From Lacinutrix neustonica (lineage in GTDB: Bacteria; Bacteroidota; Bacteroidia; Flavobacteriales; Flavobacteriaceae): 64,000 nucleotides of DNA. How positions within the stretch are numbered: position 1 is the stretch's first letter; each line of letters begins with the position of its first letter. Location of the stretch: assembly GCF_026625145.1 (NCBI RefSeq), contig NZ_CP113088.1, positions 1,116,001 to 1,180,000 of the forward strand, given 5' to 3'. Positions 9,803 through 19,697 of this stretch are shown here, piece after piece. A program made the position numbers and the translations under genes. The notes under the pieces were generated by a model. That model searched no databases and was not told the origin of the DNA. It was given only the letters and a program-made list of their open reading frames with translations.

Positions 9803-10652
9803 ATGAAATACCTTATCATTCTCCTTTTATCCTTTCCGCTATCGCTATTTTCACAAGACGATCTACTGGATGAAATCGACCAAGCGTCTCCTGAGGATAA
9901 TTATGCAACGGCTACTTTTAAAGGGTTGAAAATTGTAAACTTTGAATCGACTAAACTTACCGCTAAAAAGGAATTTACATTCGTTGTTGCTCACCGTTTT
10001 GGAAGTTTAGAGAATGGACTAGATACTTTTTTTGGCTTAGATGATGCTGTGACGCGATTGAATTTCATCTATGGCCTTTCAGAGGGAATCAATATTAGTG
10101 TATCTCGTAGTTCCTTTCAAAAAATCTATGAGGCAGCTATAAAGTATAGATTAGTTAAACAAAAAGAAGGGGGGGCTCTTTTTACCATTGTAGGCTACAA
10201 TTCTATTTTAGTTAATACGGCTTACCAAAAAGCTAATCTACCAAAATTAAAGTTTAAAAATCGTCTAGGCTATACGGCACAAGTGCTTATCGCCGAGAAA
10301 AATAAGTAAGCAATTATCTTTAGAATTGGCACCAACATTTTTTCAAGATAATCCGGTTCTAGATGCCAACCAAGACAATGCACAATACGCCTTAGGTATT
10401 GGGAGTCGTTATAAATTAGGAAAACGTTGGTCGCTAAACGCAGACTACGGTTGGCATTTAAATAGAAGTACCACTTCGCCTTTTAAAAATCCATTATCTA
10501 TTGGTATTGACTTGGAGACTGGAGGTCACGTTTTTCAAATGCATTTCACGAACTCCCAAGCCATGAATACCAATGGCTTTTTAGGGCAAGCTACTGGCGA
10601 TTGGAATGATGGTGATATATATTTCGGGTTTAATTTAAGTCGGGTATTTTAA
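9803..10652 (+). CDS. DUF5777-type outer-membrane beta-barrel protein (frame break at 10293)
   Basis: 282 residues after repair. The signal peptide ends near SLFSQ. The body has the DUF5777 pattern: FKGLKIVNFESTKLTAKKEF, FVVAHRFGSLENGLDTFFG, and late strands GIGSRYKLGKRWSLNADYG and IGIDLETGGHVFQMHF. It ends with an aromatic strand, YFGFNLSRVF, as expected of a barrel. CCGAGA at 10293-10298 stands for CCAGA; correction reads through LIARKISKQLSLELAPTFFQ. In related genomes I recall this family beside c-type cytochromes and YceI proteins, as here. Confidence 0.75.
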
Positions 10653-10664
10653 GAAAATGAAACT

Positions 10665-11037
10665 ATGAAAAAGTTACTTTATACAACGTGTCTTATTGGT
10701 ATATTGCTTTTTAGCTGCACCACAGATAGTATTGAAGATTTATTAACGCCGGCCACAAGTGAGCCAGGAGGGGACCGTAAATTATACAGATGATATTCAA
10801 AGTATCATATCTAATAATTGCACCTTTTGTCATAGTGACCCTCCTGTAAATGGCGCCCCAATCGCACTAATCACTTATAACCAAGTGGTTAGCGCCATAA
10901 ACAATAGTGATTTAATCAATAGGATTTCCGGACAATCTGGAGAAGCTGGCGCCATGCCTTTTGGCGGCCCAAGGCTACCTCAAAACTTAATCAATTTAGT
11001 CATTCAATGGGAAATGGATGGCCTTCTTGAAAATTAA
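10665..11037 (+). CDS. Cytochrome c-like haem-binding lipoprotein (frame break near 10770)
   Basis: 123 residues. A lipoprotein signal (LLFSCTTDS) is followed by a single c-type haem site, NNCTFCHSDPP, with a possible distal Met in GAMPFGGPRLP. The fold resembles the small cytochrome c-like domains of Bacteroidota exported proteins (DDIQSIISNNCTFCH; INLVIQWEMDGL). The frame shifts at a GGGG run at 10770-10773. Removing one G joins the lipoprotein signal to the haem domain. This break is not at CCAGA and looks like a homopolymer miscount. Confidence 0.75.
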
Positions 11038-11079
11038 ACTTGGCACACTAGTAGAATTTAAATTAATAAATAACTTACA

Positions 11080-11629
11080 ATGAAAAATTTAGTCATCATA
11101 ATTATCGTATTCTTTTCGAGTTTCACGTTTAGTCAAGACAAATACTTAACGAAAACAGGAACCGTAGTTTTTGAAGCCTCTGTCCCCTCTTTTGAAGAGG
11201 TTAAAGCCGAAAATAAAAATACTACTGCCATTTTAAATACTGAAAATGGTGAGTTTGCAGCCTTGGTCTTGGTGAAGGGCTTTCGTTTTAAAAATGCTTT
11301 AATGGAAGAGCATTTTAATGAAAATTATGCGGAGTCTGATGATTATCCAAAAGCTACCTTTAAAGGAACGATCACAGAATTCACTTTAGAAAATATTTCT
11401 ACACAAAAAACAATGATTTATAATGGAAGCTTAGTCTTTCATGGTAAAACCAAAAAACTAGAAAATAAGACTTTAAACATCTTTCAAAATTCAAGTGGAC
11501 AGATTTCCCTATCTCGGTGAAATTTTAGTTAATGTTTCTGACTTTGACATTAAAATACCGAGTGTCGTAAGTAATAAATTATCTAAAGAAGTGGCCGTTT
11601 CTTTTTCTTTTGAATTGACTAAAAAATAA
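11080..11629 (+). CDS. YceI-like periplasmic protein (frame break at 11512)
   Basis: 182 residues after repair. The signal peptide ends at FTFSQ. The YceI lipocalin-like pattern is visible as TKTGTVVFEASVPSFEEVKAEN, GFRFKNALMEEHFNENYAESDDYPKA split across strands, and ATFKGTITEF. YceI proteins bind polyisoprenoid or amphiphilic ligands. TCTCGG at 11512-11517 stands for TCTGG; restoring it extends the frame through SLSGEILVNVSDFDIKIP to a stop at 11629. It is the last gene of the OB-fold, DUF5777, haem lipoprotein set. Confidence 0.8.
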
Positions 11630-11801
11630 TTCTTCTTATTTTTTATGAAACACGTATTTCATATTATATTATCGCAGCCGATAAGTGTTAAAACCGATAA
11701 CTTAATATAGTCTTCAATTGCACTCAGGCTTGACAATAGCGATGGTATTGTTTTAGTTGCATGCTCTTATCATTAGATAGAATCCATTACTATTTTTAAT
11801 C

Positions 11802-12869
11802 TTACTTCCTAAAAGTCAACTTACTTATTCTTCCATTTCCTGCGGCATAAGCGATGCTATCGTTTAAAAACCTCAAAGTATAGTACCCTTCATCGCTTAA
11901 ATGCTTCCAAGTACTTCCTGAATCATTGGAGTAATCAATACCTTTAAAACCAACGGCCACCAATGCTTTTGCCTGACTGTTTGGTACATATTGCACGCAA
12001 CTGCGGTACCCAGGATTTTTATTTTTCGCAACTAACTCCCATGTTTTCCCACCATCTGCCGTTCTTATTTTATTCGCTGCATTATCATCCGGCTTGGTAT
12101 AATCACCTCCAATGGCAAAACCATTTATTTCATCGTAAAAAGCTAGTGAATACATGCCTGTCGTTTCTAAACCTTGAACCATTGGCGTCTTGAAGACCTC
12201 CCATGTTTTACCCTTATCTCGGAGAAAACAATATTCTGCTCGCCTTTCCTCCTGTTGCCACCCACGTGTTATCTCCAACAATAGCTATATTGGTATCACT
12301 AGCAGCGAAAGCCGCTTCACCTTCCTTGGCTTTTGGCAACGTTTCACAAGACAGTTTTGTCCAAGTTCCACCTCCATCACGAGTGATGATTACGCTTATA
12401 CAATTGTCTGTTGGATCACCAATAGCAATGCCTTCTTGATCATTCCGAATGCCATAGAATCATAAAAGGCCTTTTCGTGGTCTTCTTTATAAACTAATTC
12501 CATCTTTCCTGAATCACCTGTTTTAAAAACTAAAGCTGGACTACCAACGCTCATCATAAAAAAATCTAATGTCGTTTTACCAACCGCTCGAAATTCAAGT
12601 TTCAAACTATCATAATCTTGTTTGGAAAACAACCATCTTTCTCCATTTGGCTCGAGCATACCATACGTATTGTTTGCTCCGGCAAACGTTAATGTGCCGT
12701 CCTCAAATATTTGAAAGGCGCGAACATTTAATGTCGAATCGGTTAAAGACTCCTCTATAATGACTTCCTTAATTTCTTTAGGAATAAAACTATTTGCTTT
12801 TTTTTCTTCTTCATTTTTACATGAAAACATTGAGAGCATGATACAAAGAGTACTTATAATGTATTTCAT
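11802..12869 (-). CDS. Ycf48-like beta-propeller lipoprotein (two compensating frame breaks)
   Basis: 355 residues. A lipoprotein signal (MLSMFSCKNEEE) is followed by BNR/Ycf48-type propeller blades with repeated GKTWE and DGGGTW signatures (ITRDGGGTWTKL, SPDKGKTWEVFK, TADGGKTWELV, SGSTWKHL). Two breaks fall in it: CCGA at 12445-12448 on the plus strand (one short), and TCTCGG at 12217-12222 (one long). Repair recovers AFWNDQEGIAIGDP, a hallmark of this family, and RILFSPDKGKTW. Such proteins are often labelled oxidoreductase without enzymatic evidence; a binding or assembly role is more likely. Confidence 0.8.
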
Positions 12870-12892
12870 AAATTTTAAATTTCTATAAAAGT

Positions 12893-12921
12893 AAAAAAGC
12901 TTCGCATTATAGCGAAGCTTT
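12893..12921 (-). terminator. Rho-independent terminator
   Basis: A 10-bp perfect stem (AAAGCTTCGC / GCGAAGCTTT) with loop ATTATA. On the minus strand it is followed by TTTTTTAC. It lies 21 bases past the stop of the 12942-14393 gene and terminates that minus-strand transcript before the Ycf48-like gene. Confidence 0.85.
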
Positions 12922-12941
12922 CATCTTAAAATGTCTTTTTT

Positions 12942-14393
12942 TTATTTTTTTATGTCGTACTTTTTTTGAGTTTGCTTATTGAGTTCTAATTTATTAGGCC
13001 CAATAGGCAGACGAACACCTACATGTTTTGAAGACAAACTTCCATCTGCATTGAGTGCATCTGCTCTGTTTGCAACCAAATTCCAAGAAAAACTAACATT
13101 AGACTTTCCATCACCCAATTCTTTTACCTTAAATCCTTTTCTTGATTTATTAGTAACATATACCCCGTTGCAATCCCCTTCCAATTGTATAAAAACTTTC
13201 ATAGGATGGTTTTTATTGACGTAAATGTTTTTTGACAATACTTCATCTATTTCAATATACGCTTCACCATTTACAAGTTCACCAATTCCGAAATCTTCAA
13301 ATAAAATCTCAGGGGTCTCTGTGGTATGCAAAATTCTATTATTACCCTCCTTATCTTTAACCATAGTAGACACAGAACCTCCTCCTAATACCTTGTATGA
13401 GGTATTGTTATTTCTTGCGCCAACAAACACGTAATCATTACTGTTGGTATTCGCATCGAAATACCCCCCATAAGTCACATCTCTTCTACTGGCGCCTCCA
13501 GTAAAATAATCATAATCCTTGCCTGCGATTCTAGCAAATGGACCTGTTGAAGTACCTGTATTATTGTCTTGATCGTACTCAAAAAAACCAGCATAATAAT
13601 CTACTGTACTTTTTCCAACACCTCTTACATGTATTCCGGTTGTCCCTTGTGCCGAAACGCCTACAGACTCCCCTTGTAATTCTGAAAAGGAAGTTGTGCC
13701 TGACACCCCTAAGACACCAGTTACAGTACTTGTACTATTGGCTGCCATATTTGTACTAATCCCTATAACCCCTCTACCACCATTGGCATCAAAATTCCCG
13801 CCATCTATTACAAATTCCGTTCCTGAAAAATTAAGAGCCCTTACGGTTCTTGGTGAATTTTGACTAGACGCATAAATACCAATTTGAGAGCCTGAGGGAT
13901 AAACGCTTGTTAACGTATTACTTAATGGTGTATTGTTATTACCAAGAATTAACGCCCCATCATTTTTAATCGTGGCGCGTCTAACAGCATTTGTTTTAAA
14001 TTGTAAATCAACATTATTGGAAGTCCCAAGATAATTAGTCCCAGGAGTGGTACCAGCATTTCCTGATAGCGACCAAGAGTCACTAGTACCAGTTGTGTCT
14101 TCTAATGACACCCATAAGCTTCCGTTCCAATAATAAAATCCGGGAATAACGGCATTGCTATCATTTCCTGAAGTAGCTATATTATAGACCATGAGACCCG
14201 TAGCAATAGGGGACGGTGTTATTGGTGATTCTGAGTTTTTTGCTTGTAATGAAACCCTAGGTATTAATAACCCCTTGGAATCACTTTCAATCTGTAAAGC
14301 GACTCCATTTTGAATATTAGATGTTCCAATAGCCACTTGACCATATGCCAAAACGTTAAACCCTAAAATCAATAACGAAAATATTCTTTTCAT
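12942..14393 (-). CDS. Exported fibre-like protein, paralogue A
   Basis: 483 residues from the Met of MKRIFSLLILGF at 14393; the longer frame upstream lacks a sensible signal. After the signal peptide comes the common flavobacterial motif QVAIGTSNIQNGVALQIESD-type with SKGLLIPRVSL, then LYYWNGSLWVSLE-like wall motifs. A glycine- and serine-rich beta-helical middle follows (GVIGIS, GVLGVSG, YFDANTNSND). The C-terminal globular domain has EDFGIGELVNGEAYIEID and SFSWNLVANRADALNADG. No T9SS sorting tail is visible. It is about 90 percent identical by eye to the adjacent 14539-16002 gene. Function unknown; a surface or matrix role is inferred. Confidence 0.7.
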   Translation of the reverse strand: MKRIFSLLILGFNVLAYGQVAIGTSNIQNGVALQIESDSKGLLIPRVSLQAKNSESPITPSPIATGLMVYNIATSGNDSNAVIPGFYYWNGSLWVSLEDTTGTSDSWSLSGNAGTTPGTNYLGTSNNVDLQFKTNAVRRATIKNDGALILGNNNTPLSNTLTSVYPSGSQIGIYASSQNSPRTVRALNFSGTEFVIDGGNFDANGGRGVIGISTNMAANSTSTVTGVLGVSGTTSFSELQGESVGVSAQGTTGIHVRGVGKSTVDYYAGFFEYDQDNNTGTSTGPFARIAGKDYDYFTGGASRRDVTYGGYFDANTNSNDYVFVGARNNNTSYKVLGGGSVSTMVKDKEGNNRILHTTETPEILFEDFGIGELVNGEAYIEIDEVLSKNIYVNKNHPMKVFIQLEGDCNGVYVTNKSRKGFKVKELGDGKSNVSFSWNLVANRADALNADGSLSSKHVGVRLPIGPNKLELNKQTQKKYDIKK

Positions 14394-14538
14394 AATTATT
14401 TTTTTACAAACGTACAAAAGATTTCGTATTTTGTTTAACAAAATACTAAAAACATTAAACGTAAGTTAAATAATTTACTATTCTAAAACCTTGGATTATA
14501 ATTAGGCCAACTCAAAAAGTCCTAATAACAGATGAAGC

Positions 14539-16002
14539 TTAGTCTTTATAATATTCTGTATTATCATACGATTTAATCGTTTGCTTATTTGGCTCTAATT
14601 TAGCGGGTCCTATAGGCAGGCGAACCCCAACATGTTTTGAAGACAAACTGCCATCTGCATTGAGTGCATCTGCTCTGTTTGCAACCAAATTCCATGAAAA
14701 ACTAACATTAGACTTCCCTTTACCCAATTCTTTTACCAAAAAGCCTTTTTTTGTTTTATTAGTGACATATACTCCGTTACAATCCCCTTCCAATTGAATA
14801 AAAACTTTCATGGGATGGTTTTTATTGACGTAAATATTTTTTGACAATACTTCATCTATTTCAATATACACTTCACCATTTACAAGTTCACCAATTCCAA
14901 AATCTTCAAATAAAATCTCAGGGGTCTCTGTGGTATGCAAAATTCTATTATTACCCTCCTTATCTTTAACCATAGTAGACACAGAACCTCCTCCTAATAC
15001 CTTGTATGAGGTATTGTTATTTCTTGCGCCAACAAACACGTAATCATTACTGTTGGTATTCGCATCAAAATACCCCCCATAAGTCACATCTCTTCTACTG
15101 GCGCCTCCAGTAAAATAATCATAATCCTTACCTGCGATTCTAGCAAATGGACCTGTTGAAGTACCTATATTATCATCTTGATCATATTCAAAATAACCTG
15201 CATAATAATCTTCAGTACTTTTGCCCACACCTCTAGCGTGTAAGGCAGTGGTTCCTTGTGCTGAGACGCCAACAGATTCTCCCTGCAATTCTGTAAACGA
15301 AGTTCTGCCTGCAAGCCCTAAAACCCCCGTTACAGTAACAGTACTATTGGCTGCCATATTTGCACTAATGCCTATCACACCTCTACCGCCATTGGCATCA
15401 AAATTCCCGCCATCGATTACAAATTCTGTTCCTGAAAAATTAAGAGCCCGTATGGTTCTTGGTGAATTTTGACTAGACGCATAAATACCAATTTGAGAGC
15501 CTGAGGGATAAACGCTTGTTAACGTATTACTTAATGGTGTATTGTTATTACCAAGAATTAACGCCCCATCATTTTTAATCGTGGCGCGTCTAACAGCATT
15601 TGTTTTAAATTGTAAATCAACATTATTGGAAGTCCCAAGATAATTAGTACCAGGAGTGGTTCCAGTATTTCCTGATAGCGACCAGGAATCACCACTACCA
15701 GTTGTTTCTTCTAATGATACCCATAAGCTTCCGCTCCAGTAGTAAAATCCGGGAACAACAGCATTGCTATCACTTCCTGAAGTAGCTATATTATAGACCA
15801 TGAGACCCGTTGCAATAGGAGAAGGTGTTATAGGGGCCTCTAAATTTTTTGCCATTAAAGAGACTCTAGGGATTAGTACGCCCTTAGAATCACTTTCAAT
15901 CTGTAAAGCAGCTCCATTTTGAATATTAGTAGTTCCAATAGCCACTTGGCTGTTAGCTATAAATGCAGAAGTAATAAATAAAAGTAACAATTGTATTTTC
16001 AT
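14539..16002 (-). CDS. Exported fibre-like protein, paralogue B
   Basis: 487 residues with the same architecture as paralogue A, 145 bp away on the same strand. It has a signal peptide, a VAIGTTNIQNGAALQ motif, SKGVLIPRVSL, a beta-helical middle and a C-terminal EDFGIGELVNGEVYIEID domain. Identity to A is not even. A stretch of about 300 bp near 14879-15170 is almost base-for-base identical to 13280-13560, while the neighbouring blade region (15170-15400) differs at many positions. That mosaic suggests a recent duplication with gene conversion. The 5' leader contains a small hairpin (GTAGGT / ACCTAC, 16012-16029). Confidence 0.7.
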   Translation of the reverse strand: MKIQLLLLFITSAFIANSQVAIGTTNIQNGAALQIESDSKGVLIPRVSLMAKNLEAPITPSPIATGLMVYNIATSGSDSNAVVPGFYYWSGSLWVSLEETTGSGDSWSLSGNTGTTPGTNYLGTSNNVDLQFKTNAVRRATIKNDGALILGNNNTPLSNTLTSVYPSGSQIGIYASSQNSPRTIRALNFSGTEFVIDGGNFDANGGRGVIGISANMAANSTVTVTGVLGLAGRTSFTELQGESVGVSAQGTTALHARGVGKSTEDYYAGYFEYDQDDNIGTSTGPFARIAGKDYDYFTGGASRRDVTYGGYFDANTNSNDYVFVGARNNNTSYKVLGGGSVSTMVKDKEGNNRILHTTETPEILFEDFGIGELVNGEVYIEIDEVLSKNIYVNKNHPMKVFIQLEGDCNGVYVTNKTKKGFLVKELGKGKSNVSFSWNLVANRADALNADGSLSSKHVGVRLPIGPAKLEPNKQTIKSYDNTEYYKD

Positions 16003-16475
16003 AATATTTGTGTAGGTTTCACTACCTACGAAGTTAATTACGCTTTGGTTTTTGTCTCTTTTAATTAATCTCAGAAATATCCCCCCTTTGAATAGCTCAA
16101 AAAGCTAACTTATAATAGGTGATAACAACTGTTGTTTTTGTTCATATAAAAAATAATGGTGTTGGATAACCATAAAACAACTGTTTCGCTATTATCAACG
16201 TTTTTTACTCAAATTCACCCTTGGATTCCCGTTTATTTCACTCATTAATAAACCATACACCTGTTAGTGTTTTCAATTAATACAATAATCCGTACATTTT
16301 AGACCACTACAAAAGTTTAATTCGGTATAAATACTGTTTTTTTTCCTTTAAAAAAGCTACCTTTGCACGCTGAATTAAAAATCATAATACCTTGGTTTTA
16401 ATTCATTTAATTAAATTTCAGAAGTATTCAACATTTTTTACTAATGACTACTCACTGAAAACAGAATACTTAATG
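16003..16475. other. Divergent intergenic region
   Basis: About 470 bases between the start of paralogue B on the minus strand and the methyltransferase on the plus strand. I see no gene. It holds the leader hairpin of paralogue B at 16012-16029 and a likely plus-strand -7 element at 16358. The rest is AT-rich spacer. Confidence 0.5.
16358..16365 (+). promoter_or_regulatory. Probable Bacteroidota -7 promoter element
   Basis: TACCTTTG matches the TAnnTTTG consensus recognised by the Bacteroidota housekeeping sigma factor. It lies about 110 bases before the methyltransferase start. The -33 TTTG box is weak; only a T-run occurs at the expected spacing. Confidence 0.45.
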
Positions 16476-17697
16476 ATGAGATTACATAGAAATTTATGCT
16501 TTGCCACTGTTGATGGTTTATTACAAATCTTTAATGAAGGCATGTACGCAGATAAAGTAGTACAAATGCTTCTAAAACGTGATAAACGTTGGGGAAGCAG
16601 AGATAGAGGCTTTGTTGCCGAAACCACTTATGACATTGTTCGATGGAAACGTCTCTATGCCGAAATAGCCGAAGTCAAAGAACCTTTTTCACGCGACGAT
16701 ATTTGGCGTTTATTTGCAGTTTGGGCCACCTTAAAAGGTATCAAATTACCAGACTGGAAATATTTTGAAAATACCCCCTCTCGAAAAATTAAGGGCCGTT
16801 TTGATGAATTGTCTAAAATTAGAAAAATAAAAGAATCATTTCCCGATTGGATGGATGCCTTGGCAGCTAAGGAATTGGGTGAAAAAGTATGGAATAAGGA
16901 AGCGGTTGCATTAAATGAGCAGGCCGACGTTATTTTAAGAGTGAATACTCTTAAAACGACTAAAGAAAAATTACAAGCCGAGCTTTTTGATTTAGACATA
17001 GAAACCGAAGCTTTAAAAGGATATCCGAGACGCTTTAAAATTGGCCGAACGTGGGAATGTTTTTATAACAGAAGCCTTTAAAAACGGGTATTTTGAAGTA
17101 CAAGATGCTTCTTCTCAACTGGTTGCCGAATTTTTAGATGTAAAACCAGGCATGAAAGTTGTAGATGCTTGTGCAGGTGCTGGTGGAAAAACGTTACATA
17201 TTGCTGCTCTTATGGAAAACAAGGGGCAGGTGATTGCCATGGATATTTATGATAACAAGCTTAAAGAATTAAAACGTCGTGCAAAACGTGACGGCGCTCA
17301 CAATATTGAAATGCGGGTGATTGATTCAACTAAGCCAATTAAGAAATTATATGATAAGGCAGATCGCGTGTTGATTGATGCACCTTGTTCGGGACTAGGT
17401 GTTTTACGTAGAAACCCGGATGCTAAATGGAAATTACAACCTGAATTTATTGAGCGCATCAAAAAAACACAACAGGAAATTTTAGATAACTATTCTAAAA
17501 TGGTTAAACCCGGCGGAAAGTTAGTATATGCTACATGTTCTATATTGCCTTCCGAAAACCAAGAACAGGTGAACTTATTTTTAGAATCTGAAAACGGAAA
17601 AAATTTCACCTTTATTAAAGACAAGAAAATTTTAAGTCATGAGTCCGGTTTTGATGGATTTTATATGGCTTTACTAGAAAGAAGTAACACAAAATAA
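16476..17697 (+). CDS. RsmB/NOP-family RNA m5C methyltransferase (frame break near 17037)
   Basis: 406 residues from MRLHRNLCFATVDGL. The longer frame lacks family similarity. An N-terminal NusB-like helical region (RWGSRDRGFVAETTYDIVRWKR) is followed by the SAM-binding Rossmann domain, with VVDACAGAGGKTLH (motif I), DAPCSGLGVLRRNPDAKW (motif IV) and YATCSILPSENQEQV (motif VI). Both Cys residues of m5C chemistry are present. The frame shifts at an AAAA run, 17037-17040. Removing one A joins RRFKLAERGNVFI. This break is a homopolymer case, not CCAGA. An intact CCAGA at 16749 shows that not every site is altered. Confidence 0.88.
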
Positions 17698-17704
17698 TAT
17701 TTTC

Positions 17705-19529
17705 ATGAAACAACACTACGCTCTAATTTTACTTGTAATTACGTCGTTAGGCTATGCGCAATTAACGCCTCCTGCAAATCTTCAGGCTTATTACTCAGGT
17801 GTCGATTTTACAAAAACTGAATTGGATTTATTCGACGATTTGGCAGTTAAAACGGCCTCAAAGCACACCAACCCGCTGAGCTACACTCCAGGTATTTGGG
17901 AGTCAAGTAAAATTACTGATGAAGACCCTAATAACCCTAATAATGTTCAATTGTTTTATGGATATAGTGATATAGATGGCAATTACGTTACAGACACTAC
18001 CGAGAGATAAAGATTTGAATGGTGGTAATCCTGGGACAGACTGGAATAGAGAGCACGTGTTTCCAAATTCTTTAGCCAATCCACGGCTAGATAATTCGGA
18101 ACTAGTGGTCCACCTTATGCAGATGCTCACAATTTAAGACCTTCAGATGTTACTATGAATAGTGACAGAGGAAATAGACAATTTGCAGCAGGCTCCGGTA
18201 ATGCAACGAACATATCGGGAGATTGGTACCCTGGAGATGAATTTAAAGGTGATGCCGCAAGGATAATAATGTATATGTACGTAAGATATGGAACACAATG
18301 CTATCCTTCTTATGCCGCAGAAGGTACATTAAATAGTATCGACCCTAATATGATAGATATATTATTACAGTGGAATGCAGAAGATCCTGTATCTCGGAAT
18401 AGAAGATAATAGAAACGCTTACCACGCAGATGATACAAATACTTACGGACAAGGTAATCGCAACCCATTTATTGACAATCCTTATTTGGCAACAGCAATA
18501 TGGGGAGGTACTCCTGCTCAAAATAGATGGGGAAGCCAACCACCACCTGATACTCAAGCGCCAACAACACCAACCAATTTAGTTGCGAGCAATCCTACTG
18601 AAACGACAATAGATTTAGCTTGGACGGCCTCTACAGATAATGTGGGTGTCGTTGCTTATCAAATTTTTATTGATGGCGTTTTTTATACTGCTTCAAATGC
18701 TACAGCAACTACTTTTACCGTTACAGATTTAACTCCGGAAACCACTTATACTTTTACAGTTTTAGCTAGGGATGCTGCTACAAACAATTCACCAATGAGC
18801 GCTGAATCAAATCCGAAACAACGCTTCCTGCTACGACTACTGGTCCTGGATGTATAAGCGAAGATTTCGAAACGATTCCTGCTATGAATTCTTCTTATTC
18901 AAACAGAACATGGACTACAAGTGATGGTACTTGGAATGCAACTCGAGCTAGAACAGATCAAACTTTAAATTCAAGAGCTATAGTAATTGATGTAAGAACC
19001 GACTCTGCTGGTTCTATAACAACACCAACCGTAACTGGTGGCATTGAAGATCTAACGGTTTCAACACTTCAGGTTTTTACTGGAGCTCCCGGTATTCTTA
19101 ATGTTTATGTAAATGATGTTTTAGCAGGGGATATTCCTTACAGTTCTTCTGTTCAAACAACCACAATATCTCGGCATTAATATAGAAGGTACTGTACGTG
19201 TGGTTATTCAAGACGATAATACTTCCGAAGGTTCTCGAGTCGCTATTGATGATTTATCCTGGACATGCTTTGGCACTTTAAGCGCTCCTGATTTCTCTTC
19301 AAGCAAATTTAATATTTATCCAAACCCTATTAAAGGTTCTATGTTAAATATTAAGACAGACAAGAGTACGTATTACGTGATTTTTGACATCATAGGAAAA
19401 CGTTTACTAAGCGGAATCGTAGATTCTAATAATAGTGAAATAGATGTTGAAAAATTAAATAGAGGGGTTTACATTTTGAGACTTAAAACAGACAATGGAA
19501 GCTTCACTAAGAAAATAATTAAAGAATAA
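17705..19529 (+). CDS. Secreted endonuclease I with fibronectin III domain and T9SS tail (five frame breaks)
   Basis: 607 residues after repair. The signal peptide ends near GYAQL. The endonuclease I domain carries the His-metal motif WNREHVFPNSLA and NSGTSGPPYADAHNLRPSD, which degrade DNA outside the cell. A fibronectin III domain follows (PTTPTNLVASNPTETTIDLAW), then a lectin-like beta region (ISEDFETIPAM), and a type IX secretion sorting domain beginning FNIYPNPIKGS and ending KKIIKE. Breaks lie at 18000 (long), 18096 (short), 18392 (long), 18813 (short) and 19169 (long), all at CCAGA/TCTGG. Repair gives 608 codons and one continuous, classic architecture. Confidence 0.9.
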
Positions 19530-19555
19530 TTAATATAAAAGCTATAGGATTACTC

Positions 19556-19587
19556 AAAGCGACTCATAGCAGAGTCGCTTTTTTTAT
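19556..19587 (+). terminator. Rho-independent terminator
   Basis: Perfect 10-bp stem AAAGCGACTC / GAGTCGCTTT with loop ATAGCA, followed by a T-rich tract (TTTTATT). It lies 26 bases past the endonuclease stop and separates it from purL. Confidence 0.9.
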
Positions 19588-19628
19588 TGTTTAAAACCTA
19601 GTGAATAACTCTAAAATTTAGTCTTTAT

Positions 19629-19664
19629 TTTGGTAAAAATATCAGACTAAAAAACTTAAATTTG
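19629..19664 (+). promoter_or_regulatory. Probable purL promoter
   Basis: TTTG at 19629-19632 and TAAATTTG at 19657-19664 (TAnnTTTG consensus) are separated by 24 bases. That is slightly longer than the usual spacing for Bacteroidota -33/-7 elements. It lies 33 bases before the purL start, immediately after a terminator. Confidence 0.5.
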
Positions 19665-19697
19665 TGTTTTTAAAATCAACTCACAAACTAAATCAGC

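Noticed and set aside
12979-13759. Several plus-strand ORFs of 69-81 residues within paralogue A.
   Set aside because: They are antisense shadows of a well-supported gene.
14394-14441. N-terminal extension of paralogue A (MLNKIRNLLYVC).
   Set aside because: Paralogue B starts directly at the signal peptide, and the extension has no counterpart there.
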